Shown: positions 16,190 to 24,317, numbered from the stretch's first letter. The stretch: 64,000 nt of DNA from Anaerolineae bacterium (GCA_023382535.1 JAHDWA010000001.1:434001-498000), one strand, 5' to 3'. A program made the numbers and translations. Notes: a model not told the origin generated them from the sequence alone.

Positions 16190-17218
16190 CTACACCCCGC
16201 AATTGTTGCCGCTATTAGGCGCTTGCTCCAGCAAGCCGTTGTCGGCTAACCATTGGTGGGCCCGTTGAAAGCCGGTGCCAGAGGAGAGGCCAGGCCCAAC
16301 CAATTCGCGGGCATCCACCTCGGTAAAATCCTGATTTCGGCTAACTTGGTAGAGAACCGCCAATTCCAGGGTCTGCTGCGGGAACCAAAAGGCATTGACA
16401 TACTTGGCGGCCGTAAACATTTCATCCTCAGTCGCGCCTTGCGCGGCCAGCAATTCCAGCAGGCCCAACATGGCCATGCCGTGATTACAGTCGGGAAAGG
16501 CGGTGGGGTTGTCACAACAGGGGCGATAAACGGCCTGGGCGACAGCCGCCAGACGAGCCTGCTGCTCAGGGGTCAATTTGATAAGCGGTGTGCTGGCGTA
16601 TAACTCCGTGGCCGGCTTTGTGCCAATCGTCCAACCGCCGGTCGAGGCGAAGCCGCTGATGTCGCCTTGGCTGTATTGCTGCATCGCCCCCTCGGTCAAC
16701 ACAGGGTTTTGATTGGTCAGACCCACGGCCCACAGAAAGTTGAGCAGGAAGTAGGCGTTGTCCCGGTTAATGACGACGGGCGCATCGCTCTCTTTGGTCA
16801 GAAGTTTCAATTGTTCTTCAGTCAGGGGCTGACCGGCCTCGGCATAGAGTTGGACAAAGCGATCATAGTCAATCGCACCGGCGGCCACTAACCGAGGGCC
16901 GATGTCGCCGAAGGAAACCGGCAGGCTGTAGCTTTCAGGTAGCGCCACCTGGCTCACCGACACAGGCTGCTCCGTGGGAGCGCCGGCCTGGGGTGTCGCC
17001 GGGGGATTGGGAGTGATTGAAGTGCGTCCCCAGATCAGGTAGCCGCTGCCCAGCCCCAGGATAAAGGTAAAGAACAGATAGAGCGGCCAAAATTCGTGGC
17101 TCTGCCTGGCTCTGGCTGTGGGTTCGGCTGGACCAACCACTGATGTCAGCGGTGGAGAGCCTTCAGGGGTTTCGCTGTCTGGTCGAGATGGAAGAGGGTC
17201 TTGGTCGAAGTTGTCCAT
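16190..17218 (-). CDS. membrane-anchored Cys-rich protein of unknown function
   Basis: 342 residues. One helix (about 44-63) and a Pro/Ala linker precede a mostly helical external domain. The conserved-looking part is RPCCDNPTAFPDCNHGMAMLGLLEL, a CC...C-x-H cluster suited to metal or haem binding. Another Cys ends the protein (NNCGV). First gene of a probable operon with the cupredoxin and CcdA-like genes downstream (gaps 27 and 3 bp), which suggests a shared role in extracytoplasmic metal or thiol chemistry. I do not recognise a named family. Confidence 0.7.
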   Translation of the reverse strand: MDNFDQDPLPSRPDSETPEGSPPLTSVVGPAEPTARARQSHEFWPLYLFFTFILGLGSGYLIWGRTSITPNPPATPQAGAPTEQPVSVSQVALPESYSLPVSFGDIGPRLVAAGAIDYDRFVQLYAEAGQPLTEEQLKLLTKESDAPVVINRDNAYFLLNFLWAVGLTNQNPVLTEGAMQQYSQGDISGFASTGGWTIGTKPATELYASTPLIKLTPEQQARLAAVAQAVYRPCCDNPTAFPDCNHGMAMLGLLELLAAQGATEDEMFTAAKYVNAFWFPQQTLELAVLYQVSRNQDFTEVDARELVGPGLSSGTGFQRAHQWLADNGLLEQAPNSGNNCGV

Positions 17219-17261
17219 CAGAGGTTTTCCTTATGCTTATCAATCCGTTGGGTTCAACTGG

Positions 17262-17753
17262 TTAGTCGGCTAAGTTCCAGCGAAAGACCCGCTCCGGCAC
17301 ACCGGCCACGTCGCGGATAACGACCTCCACAGAATCGCTGGCCTCGTCAGGTACTTTGAACCGCAGCGTTCCCGACCGGTGATGGCCGCCCGGACCATCC
17401 CCTTGCCATTCAGTGGCAGGATATTCGCGCCCGGCGTCGTCGCGTAAAAGGCTGAGAGCCACTGGGTCAAAACCCAGGTCAACCGAGTGAGTATCGAAGA
17501 CGACTTCAAAATCCAGGGTTGAGCCACCTTGAGGCAAGTTGAGCGGGGTGACCTTGACTGTGACCGCCTGCTCGTCGTTCGATTGGGTTTGGAAAGCCGG
17601 TGCGACCGGTTGGGCTTGAACCGCTTCAGATTGAGCTGTTTGGGGTTGAGCCGCCTCAGCTTGAGCCGCTTGGGGTTGAGTTGCCCCACCACTACACGCG
17701 GCCAGTAGGCCGGTTACAGCGATAATGATGGTCAGAAGTATACCTTGTTTCAT
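17262..17753 (-). CDS. lipoprotein with conserved beta domain
   Basis: 163 residues. Signal with lipobox LAAC (Cys about 20), then an Ala/Gln-rich low-complexity linker built from repeated AQPQ/AQAE units, then a 100-residue beta-rich domain (VTVKVTPLNLPQGGSTLDFEVVFDTHSVDLGF ... HHRSGTLRF ... FRWNLAD) resembling small extracytoplasmic domains found with copper-resistance genes. Start at 17753 has AAGGAG 10 nt upstream; an in-frame TTG at 17774 would overlap that site. It lies 43 bp upstream of the Cys-rich protein gene and probably heads the same transcript. Confidence 0.7.
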   Translation of the reverse strand: MKQGILLTIIIAVTGLLAACSGGATQPQAAQAEAAQPQTAQSEAVQAQPVAPAFQTQSNDEQAVTVKVTPLNLPQGGSTLDFEVVFDTHSVDLGFDPVALSLLRDDAGREYPATEWQGDGPGGHHRSGTLRFKVPDEASDSVEVVIRDVAGVPERVFRWNLAD

Positions 17754-17775
17754 TAGATATGATCTCCTTTTCAAG

Positions 17776-17890
17776 TAGCAAGGTTGCAGGGTAGCACGTC
17801 GCAGGGTAGCAGATTTTGCTACCTCACCCCTTCGGGTGCTGGCCGCGCCCCTTCGGGCGTCCCCGAAGGGGGAAAGGGCGTGCTACCTTG
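17776..17890. repeat. dispersed-repeat spacer
   Basis: Between two minus-strand genes lie GGTTGCAGGGTAGCACGTCGCAGGGTAGCAG and, inverted, TGCTACC at 17818 and 17880, enclosing a CCCCTTCGGG...CCCGAAGGGG hairpin (about 17848-17873). The GCAGGGTAGCA units are tandem. It looks like an intergenic repeat of the same class as at 9247-9432, and the hairpin may also end the transcript of the HMA gene. Confidence 0.5.
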
Positions 17891-18700
17891 TCAGTGACAT
17901 GCGGGCGCAGACGGAGCTGGTTGGGCCTTGAGGGCGCACTCAGCCAGGTGTCGCCGCTGGCGCAGAATTAGGAAGCTGATGACACCAATACCGATCAGGT
18001 TGGTAGCCAGGCCGACCAGCATAAAAGGAATGCGATAGTCGGCCAGGAAGGTCGCCGCCGCCGACAGGCCCAACAGGGGCAGGACGTCGGCGACGTGGTG
18101 GGCGCAGCAGGCCACCATCGCCGCTGTCGAGGTGCCACCGCCAGCTCCGGTCAGGGCGCCGGCCCCCTGGGTGGCGGCATGGATGGCCGTTTTGAGATAG
18201 GTGTACAGGCCCACCTGCACCCCAAAACCGACCATAATCGGCCCGACCAGCCAGGCATCTCCGATCATGAGTTCCACGGCGTGCGTCCAGCCCTCAGCCA
18301 GACTGACGATAGCCAAATACAGGATCATTAGCCCGGCCATACCCAGCAAGCTAAAAAGGAGGGGCCGCCGCCAGGCCTGAGCCGCGTCCTGAGGACCCTC
18401 CTGAGCTTGTCGAAGGGCGTGTCGAAGGGCCGCCGCCTCTTGAGGGGCTGAGGGTGGGGGAGCAGGGAGGGCCTGCTCGGCGGTATAACCGGCTTTCGCT
18501 ACTGCTTCGACCAGTTGGGGCAGTCCCACCTGGGCCGGATCGAAAGTAACCTGGGCCTGTTTGGCCGACAACTGCACGACTGCGTCAGACACGCCGGGTA
18601 GCTCGCTGAGAGCCTGTTGAATACTGGCCGCGCAGCCCGCACAAGTCATACCGCGAATGGCCAGGGTTAATTCCTGGGTAGAAGCGAGTTGAGTTGTCAT
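17891..18700 (-). CDS. HMA-domain integral membrane protein
   Basis: 269 residues. An N-terminal heavy-metal-associated domain carries GMTCAGC (about 16-22). After a linker, four or five helices follow; the third carries GTSTAAMVACCAHHVADVLPLLGL, with a CC-x-HH cluster inside the membrane region that could bind metal. The arrangement, a copper-type HMA domain on a small non-ATPase membrane protein, suggests a mercury/copper importer or chaperone-like scaffold, but no transport family is certain. The linker (about 90-110, RHALRQAQEGPQD) is encoded by an interspersed repeat. Ends CH. Single gene. Confidence 0.75.
   Translation of the reverse strand: MTTQLASTQELTLAIRGMTCAGCAASIQQALSELPGVSDAVVQLSAKQAQVTFDPAQVGLPQLVEAVAKAGYTAEQALPAPPPSAPQEAAALRHALRQAQEGPQDAAQAWRRPLLFSLLGMAGLMILYLAIVSLAEGWTHAVELMIGDAWLVGPIMVGFGVQVGLYTYLKTAIHAATQGAGALTGAGGGTSTAAMVACCAHHVADVLPLLGLSAAATFLADYRIPFMLVGLATNLIGIGVISFLILRQRRHLAECALKAQPAPSAPACH
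18386..18430. repeat. interspersed repeat in frame in the HMA gene
   Basis: CCCTCCTGAGCTTGTCGAAG (18395-18414) followed by a second GTCGAAGGGC copy is the common CTTCGACAAGCTCAGG-type bacterial intergenic repeat. Translated here it gives RQAQEGP in the linker between the HMA domain and the first helix. Confidence 0.6.
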
Positions 18701-18820
18701 AGATCAATCTCCATGGCTGAATGTAAGCCTAAAAATTTCAAACGTTTTGTAAAAAATATTACAATCAGTTTAGCCTAAAATAACGGGCCTTGATAGCGCC
18801 GAATAGCCCACAACCACCCC

Positions 18821-18857
18821 CGCCAAATGGCTTGGTAGCCAATCGTGCTATTTGGCG
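18821..18857. promoter_or_regulatory. nested GCCAAAT/ATTTGGC dyad upstream of the HMA gene
   Basis: CGCCAAAT (18821-18828) and ATTTGGCG (18850-18857) are perfect inverted arms. They enclose TGGC-TTGGTA-GCCA (18828-18841). The core GCCAAATGGC recurs, with variations, near 5676, 11741, 19395 and 22132. Position 120-155 bp upstream of the HMA start codon suits a regulatory site. The rest of 18701-18957 holds only this and the terminator below. Confidence 0.4.
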
Positions 18858-18883
18858 GATGGTTTATTACAACTATCTAAAAA

Positions 18884-18922
18884 GACAAAGGGGGATGGTC
18901 AGGTTGACCATCCCCCTTTGTC
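18884..18922 (-). terminator. strong intrinsic terminator
   Basis: A perfect 18-bp stem (arms 18884-18901 and 18905-18922) with a GGT loop. Read on the minus strand it is followed by TTTTTAG, so it ends the transcript of the NfeD-like gene at 18958. Confidence 0.88.
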
Positions 18923-18957
18923 GGCGGAAAAAGTTCAATTTTTAGTGATGTAAACAT

Positions 18958-19287
18958 TCATTCATCTACAGGCTGCACTTCGAGGCGCAGCCCGCTGAAG
19001 CCAACGATACGCACGCGTTGACCTGGGGCCAGCCCTTCAGCCTGGGCAATTAGCCAGCGCTCCCCGGCCACTTTCAAGCTTCCGCCTGGCTCGATCTCGG
19101 CCGTCTGTCCTAACAAAGCCTCCTGGCCCGTCACCACCGGTTGGCGCATGCTTTGCATAATTTTGGCATACAGAAAAAGAGACAAGGCCAGGATGACCAA
19201 ATACAAGGGTAAGGCAGTCGTCCAGGGTAAAATTAGAAATAAGCCTAGCCCAAGCACGGGCGACAGTAGCAATAGGTGGCACCACAT
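18958..19287 (-). CDS. NfeD-like small membrane protein
   Basis: 109 residues: two N-terminal helices (about 3-20, 24-40) followed by a C-terminal OB-like beta domain (LLGQTAEIEPGGSLKVAGERWLIAQAEGLAPGQRVRIVGFSGLRLEVQPV) typical of NfeD proteins, which usually partner SPFH/flotillin proteins or membrane proteases. No partner is adjacent. The ATG at 19287 is chosen since homologues start MWH-like; an in-frame GTG at 19317 also has purine-rich sequence next to it. Terminator downstream at 18884. Confidence 0.7.
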   Translation of the reverse strand: MWCHLLLLSPVLGLGLFLILPWTTALPLYLVILALSLFLYAKIMQSMRQPVVTGQEALLGQTAEIEPGGSLKVAGERWLIAQAEGLAPGQRVRIVGFSGLRLEVQPVDE

Positions 19288-19394
19288 TCTATCTCGTTTT
19301 ATCTCCTTCCTTTCCACGACTTGCCTGGCTCGTACATTTTACGATAACCCTATTTAACCTACCACAACAGGGCTATTCGGCCCAATTGAGACCA

Positions 19395-19405
19395 GGCAAA
19401 ATGGC
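19395..19405. promoter_or_regulatory. GGCAAAATGGC motif
   Basis: Identical to the 11-mer at 5676-5686 and one base from the palindrome GCCAAATGGC at 18822. Located 108 bp upstream of the NfeD-like start. A second half-site, TTAGCCAACAGGCC, follows at 19410. Confidence 0.35.
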
Positions 19406-19461
19406 TCGTTAGCCAACAGGCCAGACGGCGCTTTGCCTGGCATAAAAGCTATTATGGGATA

Positions 19462-19590
19462 ATGGGCGGCTGGGACTTTCTTCCCTTCCGTTGGTCGGCG
19501 CTGATGATATGGCTGATCCATCTGAGCTTTTGGGTGTTGTTAATAGCCGGGATGATCTGGCTGGTGCGAGCCACGAGTAACCCGTCTTAA
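19462..19590 (+). CDS. 42-residue single-pass membrane micro-protein
   Basis: A short open frame not overlapped by another gene except for 4 bp at the 3' end: MGGWDFLPFRWSALMIWLIH, then a hydrophobic helix ending in WLVRATSNPS. Codon use resembles neighbouring genes and the Trp-rich start resembles the N-terminal half of SHOCT micro-proteins such as 33535. There is only a weak ribosome-binding site. It converges with the histidine kinase gene. Confidence 0.4.
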   Translation: MGGWDFLPFRWSALMIWLIHLSFWVLLIAGMIWLVRATSNPS

Positions 19591-21362
19591 TCAGACGTAA
19601 CAGGCAACGGCAGGAAAACTTCTAGCGTGGTCCCCTCACCCGGTTTGGAACGGACTTCCAGACGCCCGCCAAAAAGCAAGGCCCGCTCCCGGATACCCAT
19701 CAACCCAAAATGCCCGGTGTGGGCCAGGTCAGCCGGGTTGAGCGGCGGCTCAAAGCCCCGACCATCGTCTTGAAGCTGTAAAATGAGTTCAGCCTCGGCG
19801 AAAGTAACGTTCAGGCAAGCAGTCCTGGCCTGAGCATGCCGGACCACGTTGCTCAACCCCTCCTGGGCAATGCGGTAGGCGGTCAACTCCAGATCGAGGG
19901 CCAGGCGGCGGACCGCTCCCTCGATCCTGACTGAAACTGACAAACCACTCTGCTGCTCGACCTCCTGAGCCAGCATCTCCAGGGCCGGCACAAAGCCCAG
20001 GTCTTCCAGATACAGCGGGCGCAGTGCCCGACTGAAGCGCCGCACCTCCTGCTGCGTCGCATGCGCCAACGCACTCAACTCGGCCAATCGCTGGCGGGCG
20101 CGTTCCGGGTCTTTGTCCAGGGCCTTCTGGGCCATCTCGATCCGCTGACCGAGCGCGATCAGGGCCTGCACCGTCTCGTCGTGCAGTTCCCGCGCCAGCC
20201 GTTTGCGTTCTTCCTCTTGAGCCAAGGTGACGGCAGCAATATAGTCCCTCATCCCCGCCTGGTAACGCTGGATTTGGTCGGCCATGCCGGCCAGGGTGCG
20301 CCGGAGGTCCTCAATCTCCTGAATCCCCCCAACCGCTTCACCGACCGCCGCAAAGTCGCCCCAGGCCACCCGCGTCGCCTGCCGATCCAAGGTCTGTAAG
20401 GGACGCACCACGTAGCGTAGCCCAAAAGTGACCGCCAAGCCTGAAATCAGAGCCGCCCCGACCAGGGTCAGCGGTACTAACAGCGACAGGCGCGCGGTGG
20501 GAGCGATCAAGTCGGCCCAGGGTTCCTGGACGATCAGCCCCCAGCCTGGCCCCGCCACGGGGGCATAGCCGACCGCCAGTTCCCGGCCATCCGGCTCCCG
20601 GTGGTAGGTCGCCCCGGCCTGACCTTGAATAACGGCGGCGACCCCTTCATGCGCTTTCAAGTCCTGCCCGATCAGAGCCAGGTCAGGATGATGGATCACC
20701 CGGCCAGTCGCGTCCACCAGAAAAGCCACCGCGTTGTCTGTTGCCAGCTTAGGGTTGTTTCCCAGGATCGTTTCGGTATGCGGTTCGGCCAGACCCGCTA
20801 CGCTGGTGGTCTTGGCCTGGGCGACGATTTCCGTCAAGCCTAACCGTTCCAGCGAGACCACCCCGGCCACCCCTGCTTTATCTCTGGAGATGAGAGCGAT
20901 GAGCAAGCTGTCGCGGTTTGAGAGCGGGTCTACGAAGAGCGGGGAGAAAATGGGCTGGTTGGACTCCGTTTCAACACCTAGCTGCCTCGTCGCCAACAAC
21001 TCAGCCACCGGCCGGGCTCGCCAGGCTTCAAGGGAGGGAAAAGCCTCCAGCAACCGGCCGGAGGCGTCGAAACGGGCCAGGCCGCCATCGAACAGAGGCT
21101 CGGCCACCTCGTTGAGGGTCAAGTCCCGGCTGGCTGCAATGTGCTCCAACCAGGTTACCCGTTCGGCCAGCCGATCGCTTAAGCGGGTGGCCGCCAGCCG
21201 GGCCGAGCGGGCATCCAACTCCTCGACCATCTGGCGCATCAAACGCTGGTGAAGACTGGTGCTGATGAGGGCTGCCGCGACCAGAGCCAGGGTCAGGGGT
21301 AGCACCAGCCATAGCAAGAGTTGAACCCGCAGTCCGCGCAGGCTGCCCAGCCGTCGCAGCAC
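19587..21362 (-). CDS. NarL/LiaS-type sensor histidine kinase
   Basis: 591 residues. Helix at about 14-34, a 260-residue extracytoplasmic Cache-like sensor (QPIFSPLFVDPLSNRDSLLIALISRD ... AVAFLVDATGRVIHHPD ... GWGLIVQEPW), second helix (about 298-318), HAMP, then a HisKA_3 dimerisation domain with HDETVQAL (phospho-His) and a HATPase_c domain (AYRIAQEGLSNVVRHAQA, DDGRGF, GLMGIRERA). It signals to the response regulator gene 3 bp upstream in the same operon (21366). The sensed ligand is unknown; Cache domains often bind small organic molecules. Confidence 0.92.
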   Translation of the reverse strand: MLRRLGSLRGLRVQLLLWLVLPLTLALVAAALISTSLHQRLMRQMVEELDARSARLAATRLSDRLAERVTWLEHIAASRDLTLNEVAEPLFDGGLARFDASGRLLEAFPSLEAWRARPVAELLATRQLGVETESNQPIFSPLFVDPLSNRDSLLIALISRDKAGVAGVVSLERLGLTEIVAQAKTTSVAGLAEPHTETILGNNPKLATDNAVAFLVDATGRVIHHPDLALIGQDLKAHEGVAAVIQGQAGATYHREPDGRELAVGYAPVAGPGWGLIVQEPWADLIAPTARLSLLVPLTLVGAALISGLAVTFGLRYVVRPLQTLDRQATRVAWGDFAAVGEAVGGIQEIEDLRRTLAGMADQIQRYQAGMRDYIAAVTLAQEEERKRLARELHDETVQALIALGQRIEMAQKALDKDPERARQRLAELSALAHATQQEVRRFSRALRPLYLEDLGFVPALEMLAQEVEQQSGLSVSVRIEGAVRRLALDLELTAYRIAQEGLSNVVRHAQARTACLNVTFAEAELILQLQDDGRGFEPPLNPADLAHTGHFGLMGIRERALLFGGRLEVRSKPGEGTTLEVFLPLPVTSD

Positions 21363-21365
21363 CGG

Positions 21366-22040
21366 CTACTCCACCGCCTCGTCCAGGGTAATCCAGCCCT
21401 GCTTCATGGCTAACAGCACCGCCTCGGTGCGGGTCGCCACGCCCAGCTTGCCGAAAATGTTGGCCAGGTGACCTTGCACCGTCCGGTCGCTGATGCCCAA
21501 CTCCAGGCCGATGGCGCGGTTCGTGTGGCCCCTGGCCGCCAGGCGCAGCACATCCAGCTCGCGTTGGGTCAACTTTTCGATGACCGCCTGCGCCCCAAGC
21601 GGCTTACCGCTGCTCAGTTGAGCCATGACTTTGGCGGTGACGGTCGGATCCAGAGCCGACCCGCCAGCGGCCACCGTCCGCACCGCCCGGATTAACTCTT
21701 CGGACGGTGCGTTCTTGAGGACGTAACCACTGGCGCCGGCCTGCAACATAGCAAAGATGTAAGGATCGTCGTCATAAGCCGTCAGCACCAACACCTGCAC
21801 TTCAGGGATTTTGGCTTTGATCTGCCGGGCCGCCTCAATCCCGGTCATTTCCGGCATCTGAATATCAAGCACAGCCACCTCAGGCCGGTGCTCCAGGGTC
21901 AGGGCGACGGCCTCAGCGCCGGTGGTGGCTTCGGCCACGACCTGAATGTCGTCTTCTTCCTCCAAGAAATCACGGATGCCCTTCCGCACCACCGTATGGT
22001 CGTCAGCCAGCACCACCCGAATCACCTCAGTTTTGTCCAT
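21366..22040 (-). CDS. NarL/FixJ-type response regulator
   Basis: 224 residues. Receiver domain with the acidic pair in VVLADDHTVVRKG, phospho-acceptor Asp in VAVLDIQMPEMTG (about 60), Thr in LVLTAYDD and Lys in GYVLKNA. C-terminal LuxR helix-turn-helix (LTQRELDVLRLAARGHTNRAIGLELGISDRTVQGHLANIFGKLGV). Start at 22040 because AAGGGG lies 7 nt upstream; an in-frame TTG at 22058 overlaps that site. Operon with the kinase at 19587. The upstream region contains GCCAAAT and GCCAGTTGGC elements that could be its own targets. Confidence 0.92.
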   Translation of the reverse strand: MDKTEVIRVVLADDHTVVRKGIRDFLEEEDDIQVVAEATTGAEAVALTLEHRPEVAVLDIQMPEMTGIEAARQIKAKIPEVQVLVLTAYDDDPYIFAMLQAGASGYVLKNAPSEELIRAVRTVAAGGSALDPTVTAKVMAQLSSGKPLGAQAVIEKLTQRELDVLRLAARGHTNRAIGLELGISDRTVQGHLANIFGKLGVATRTEAVLLAMKQGWITLDEAVE

Positions 22041-22131
22041 GACGGTTCCCCTTAACAATATAACTCACCTGACGGGGTTTAATGATCGCCCCTGCCCAGG
22101 CAAAAAGATTCGCCCAAATCCGGTATGATTT

Positions 22132-22226
22132 TGCCAAATGAGCGTTTTTGGCCTGGAAAATGATCAGCCAGTTGGCTTATACTAATGCCACTTTCCGAAC
22201 TATGCCAACTTAATAGATCCATTTGG
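22132..22226. promoter_or_regulatory. cluster of TTGGC half-sites in a divergent promoter region
   Basis: Between the response regulator (minus) and the NicO gene (plus) are TTTGCCAAATG (about 22130), TTTTTGGCC (22145), GCCAGTTGGC (22167-22176), ATGCCAACTT (22202) and CATTTGGCAAC (22219). GCCAGTTGGC is identical to 11765-11774. The density suggests a regulated divergent promoter; the binding protein is unknown. Confidence 0.4.
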
Positions 22227-22303
22227 CAACCCAATGCGTCAGAATAGGTAAGCGACTGCTCCGATGGGGAGTGGCGTCTAGGTCAAAAGAAGAAGAAAAA
22301 CTT

Positions 22304-23278
22304 ATGAACCTAACCATAAACTCAAAGACACATGAGGCTGCGCCTATATTGCCAGAAGAGCTTCAGGCTTTAGATACTGACGAAAATCCACCATTCAGAC
22401 GTCGGTCCCAACGTGGATGGTGGCTTTTGTTCTCATTGTTGCTCATTTTAATGAGTGCGGGCGGGTTCTATGCTTTGGCGACGCCCCCGGCCAGCCTCGG
22501 CTTGCCCAGCCGAACCGCCCTGGCCGAGACCGGCATCACCTTCATTCAGAACACGCTGCGAGCATCGGCCACCAACCCTGCCTTTCCCACGCTGGCGCTC
22601 ATCGTTGCCTTTGCCCTGGGCGGATTACACGCCCTGGCTCCAGGCCACAACAAGATTCTAACCGGAGTGTATCTGGTGGGCGCCAGGGCCCGGTTTCGCC
22701 ACGCTCTCCTGATCGGTGGGGCGACCGCTTTTTCCCACACCGCCAGCGCGATCATCATCGGCGTGCTGAGCTTATCGGTTCGGGGTCAAATCATCGCTAC
22801 ATTCTATCTCCGCTGGTTAGGGGCGCCGTCTGGCCTGGTGGTAGCCGGGCTGGGCGTGTGGTTGCTCATGCGCTTCCTACGTGCCGGTAGGCATGACTAC
22901 CCACACGATCATCCTCACGATCATTCGCATGATCATTCTCATTCGCATGTCCATTTCCCTATTGCCAACGGAGTAACCCTCAGTGGTCTGGTGGTTCTGG
23001 GACTCCTGCACGGGATTGTCCCCACCCTGGATGCGCTGGCCGTTTTGCTGGTGGCCCTCAGTGTCGAGCGGGCCATCCTCGGGGTGGCGCTGATCCTAGT
23101 TTATAGCCTGGGAATAGCCAGCGTTATGAGCGCCGCGGGCATGCTCTTTCTGAGTTCGCAAGAACTGCTGACCCGCTTTCGTCGTTTCGATAGATTGGCG
23201 CGCTGGGCGCCGGCCGTGGCCGCAGTCACGGTTATTCTGCTCGGTCTGACCATCGTCGCCCGCACGCTGGGCGGCTAA
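22304..23278 (+). CDS. NicO/RcnA-type nickel-cobalt transporter
   Basis: 324 residues. After a polar N-terminus and one helix comes the NicO core: GGLHALAPGHNKI (HxxxPGH motif) with IGGATAFSHTASAIIIGVL, a cytoplasmic His-rich loop (HDYPHDHPHDHSHDHSHSHVH) and LLHGIVPTLDALAVLLVAL, with about seven helices. The family exports or imports Ni/Co; the His loop is typical of RcnA-like exporters. The ATG at 22304 is used; the in-frame upstream start at 22223 lies before a less conserved stretch. Divergent from the two-component system, which may control it. Confidence 0.85.
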   Translation: MNLTINSKTHEAAPILPEELQALDTDENPPFRRRSQRGWWLLFSLLLILMSAGGFYALATPPASLGLPSRTALAETGITFIQNTLRASATNPAFPTLALIVAFALGGLHALAPGHNKILTGVYLVGARARFRHALLIGGATAFSHTASAIIIGVLSLSVRGQIIATFYLRWLGAPSGLVVAGLGVWLLMRFLRAGRHDYPHDHPHDHSHDHSHSHVHFPIANGVTLSGLVVLGLLHGIVPTLDALAVLLVALSVERAILGVALILVYSLGIASVMSAAGMLFLSSQELLTRFRRFDRLARWAPAVAAVTVILLGLTIVARTLGG

Positions 23279-23321
23279 GAAATGACGGCTAGAGCGGCTG
23301 TTGAGGCGCAGAGCGTCAGTC

Positions 23322-23705
23322 TTATGGCTGCACCGTTAATTGGGCCACCATGCCGCGCTGGCGATGGTCAGCGACCCCGCAGAAAATGGTGTAAACGCCG
23401 GGTCGCTCCATCGTAAACTCGAAAGTCGCTTCACTATTAGGCAGCACACCCAGGCCGATGCTCTCCACGCCTTCGATCTCAAAAGTGTGGCGTTCGTTGT
23501 CCCGGTTAGTAAAAGTGAGCCTGACTTTCTGCTTGGCCTGAATGGTTAGCGCCTCGGGCTGGAAGCGGATGTCTTGCGCCACCAGTTGGATTGAATTGGT
23601 CGCTTCACCAGGCGCAGGTTGGCGCTCACTACAGGCGGTCAAAATCGGGCCAAGTAAAAGCGCCAGGCCAATAAGTAGTCGAGGCCGGTTATGGCATTTC
23701 GGCAA
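23322..23705 (-). CDS. cupredoxin-domain lipoprotein
   Basis: 127 residues. Signal with lipobox LTAC (Cys 25), then a blue-copper-like fold: IRFQPEALTIQAKQKVRLTFTNRDNERHTFEIEG supplies the first His and VYTIFCGVADHRQRGM the Cys, His and Met of a type 1 site. It would sit on the outer face of the membrane as an electron carrier or copper carrier. Its start overlaps the end of the TlpA gene by 17 bp, so the three genes TlpA, cupredoxin and upstream CcdA form one operon. Confidence 0.83.
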   Translation of the reverse strand: MPKCHNRPRLLIGLALLLGPILTACSERQPAPGEATNSIQLVAQDIRFQPEALTIQAKQKVRLTFTNRDNERHTFEIEGVESIGLGVLPNSEATFEFTMERPGVYTIFCGVADHRQRGMVAQLTVQP

Positions 23706-24294
23706 GTTTTGCCTCGATGTAGGCTTGGTTGATGGGGCCGAGGCGCACGTCTTTAATCAGGCCAGCCTGGTCAATAAAAATAGAGGTGGGCAGACCGATG
23801 ACCTGATACGCCTGGCTGACTTCACCGGTTTCATCCAAAACAATGGGGAAGGTCAGGCCATATTCTTCGACAAATGCGGGTACCTGGGCTGGGGTGTCGT
23901 CAGTTGTCATATTAACCCCAATAATCACCAGCTTATCTTTATATTCAACCGCCGCCCGTTGAAGTTCCGGGGCTTCCGCCCGGCAAGGGGCGCACCAGGT
24001 GGCCCAAAAATTGACCAGGACCGGCCTGCCCTTGAAGTCGCTGAGGCGAATGGTCTCGCCGGCCAGATTTTTTAATTCAAAGTCCGGGGCGGGTTGCCCG
24101 ACCAGGGCAATGGCCTTGACCGGGGTAGTCGCCGCAGGGTTAATTCCCCCACTTCGGCCGAATGAGATTCGAGAGGAGATTAGCCAGATGCCCCCCAAAA
24201 TCAAAGCAATGCCAACCACAGCCGACCAGAGCCAGCGGGGTATCCACTCAAATGGCTCCTCATAAGTTTGTTCAAGGGGCGCCTTTTTTTCCAT
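23689..24294 (-). CDS. TlpA/ResA-type membrane-anchored thioredoxin
   Basis: 201 residues: an N-terminal anchor helix (about 23-43), then a thioredoxin-like domain with the active site WATWCAPCRAEAPEL (about 105-119) and the conserved cis-Pro near GLPTSIFID. ResA-type proteins reduce apocytochrome c or CuA-site disulphides outside the membrane, drawing electrons from CcdA. It lies 23 bp after ccdA and overlaps the cupredoxin gene, supporting that role. Confidence 0.9.
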   Translation of the reverse strand: MEKKAPLEQTYEEPFEWIPRWLWSAVVGIALILGGIWLISSRISFGRSGGINPAATTPVKAIALVGQPAPDFELKNLAGETIRLSDFKGRPVLVNFWATWCAPCRAEAPELQRAAVEYKDKLVIIGVNMTTDDTPAQVPAFVEEYGLTFPIVLDETGEVSQAYQVIGLPTSIFIDQAGLIKDVRLGPINQAYIEAKLAEMP

Positions 24295-24317
24295 CGTTCA
24301 AACCTTGTGGGAAAAAG

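Noticed and set aside
22897..22956. Repeated CATGATCATTC/CACGATCATCC units as a CRISPR-like or tandem DNA repeat.
   Set aside because: They encode the His-Asp loop of the NicO transporter and follow codon usage; there are no spacers.
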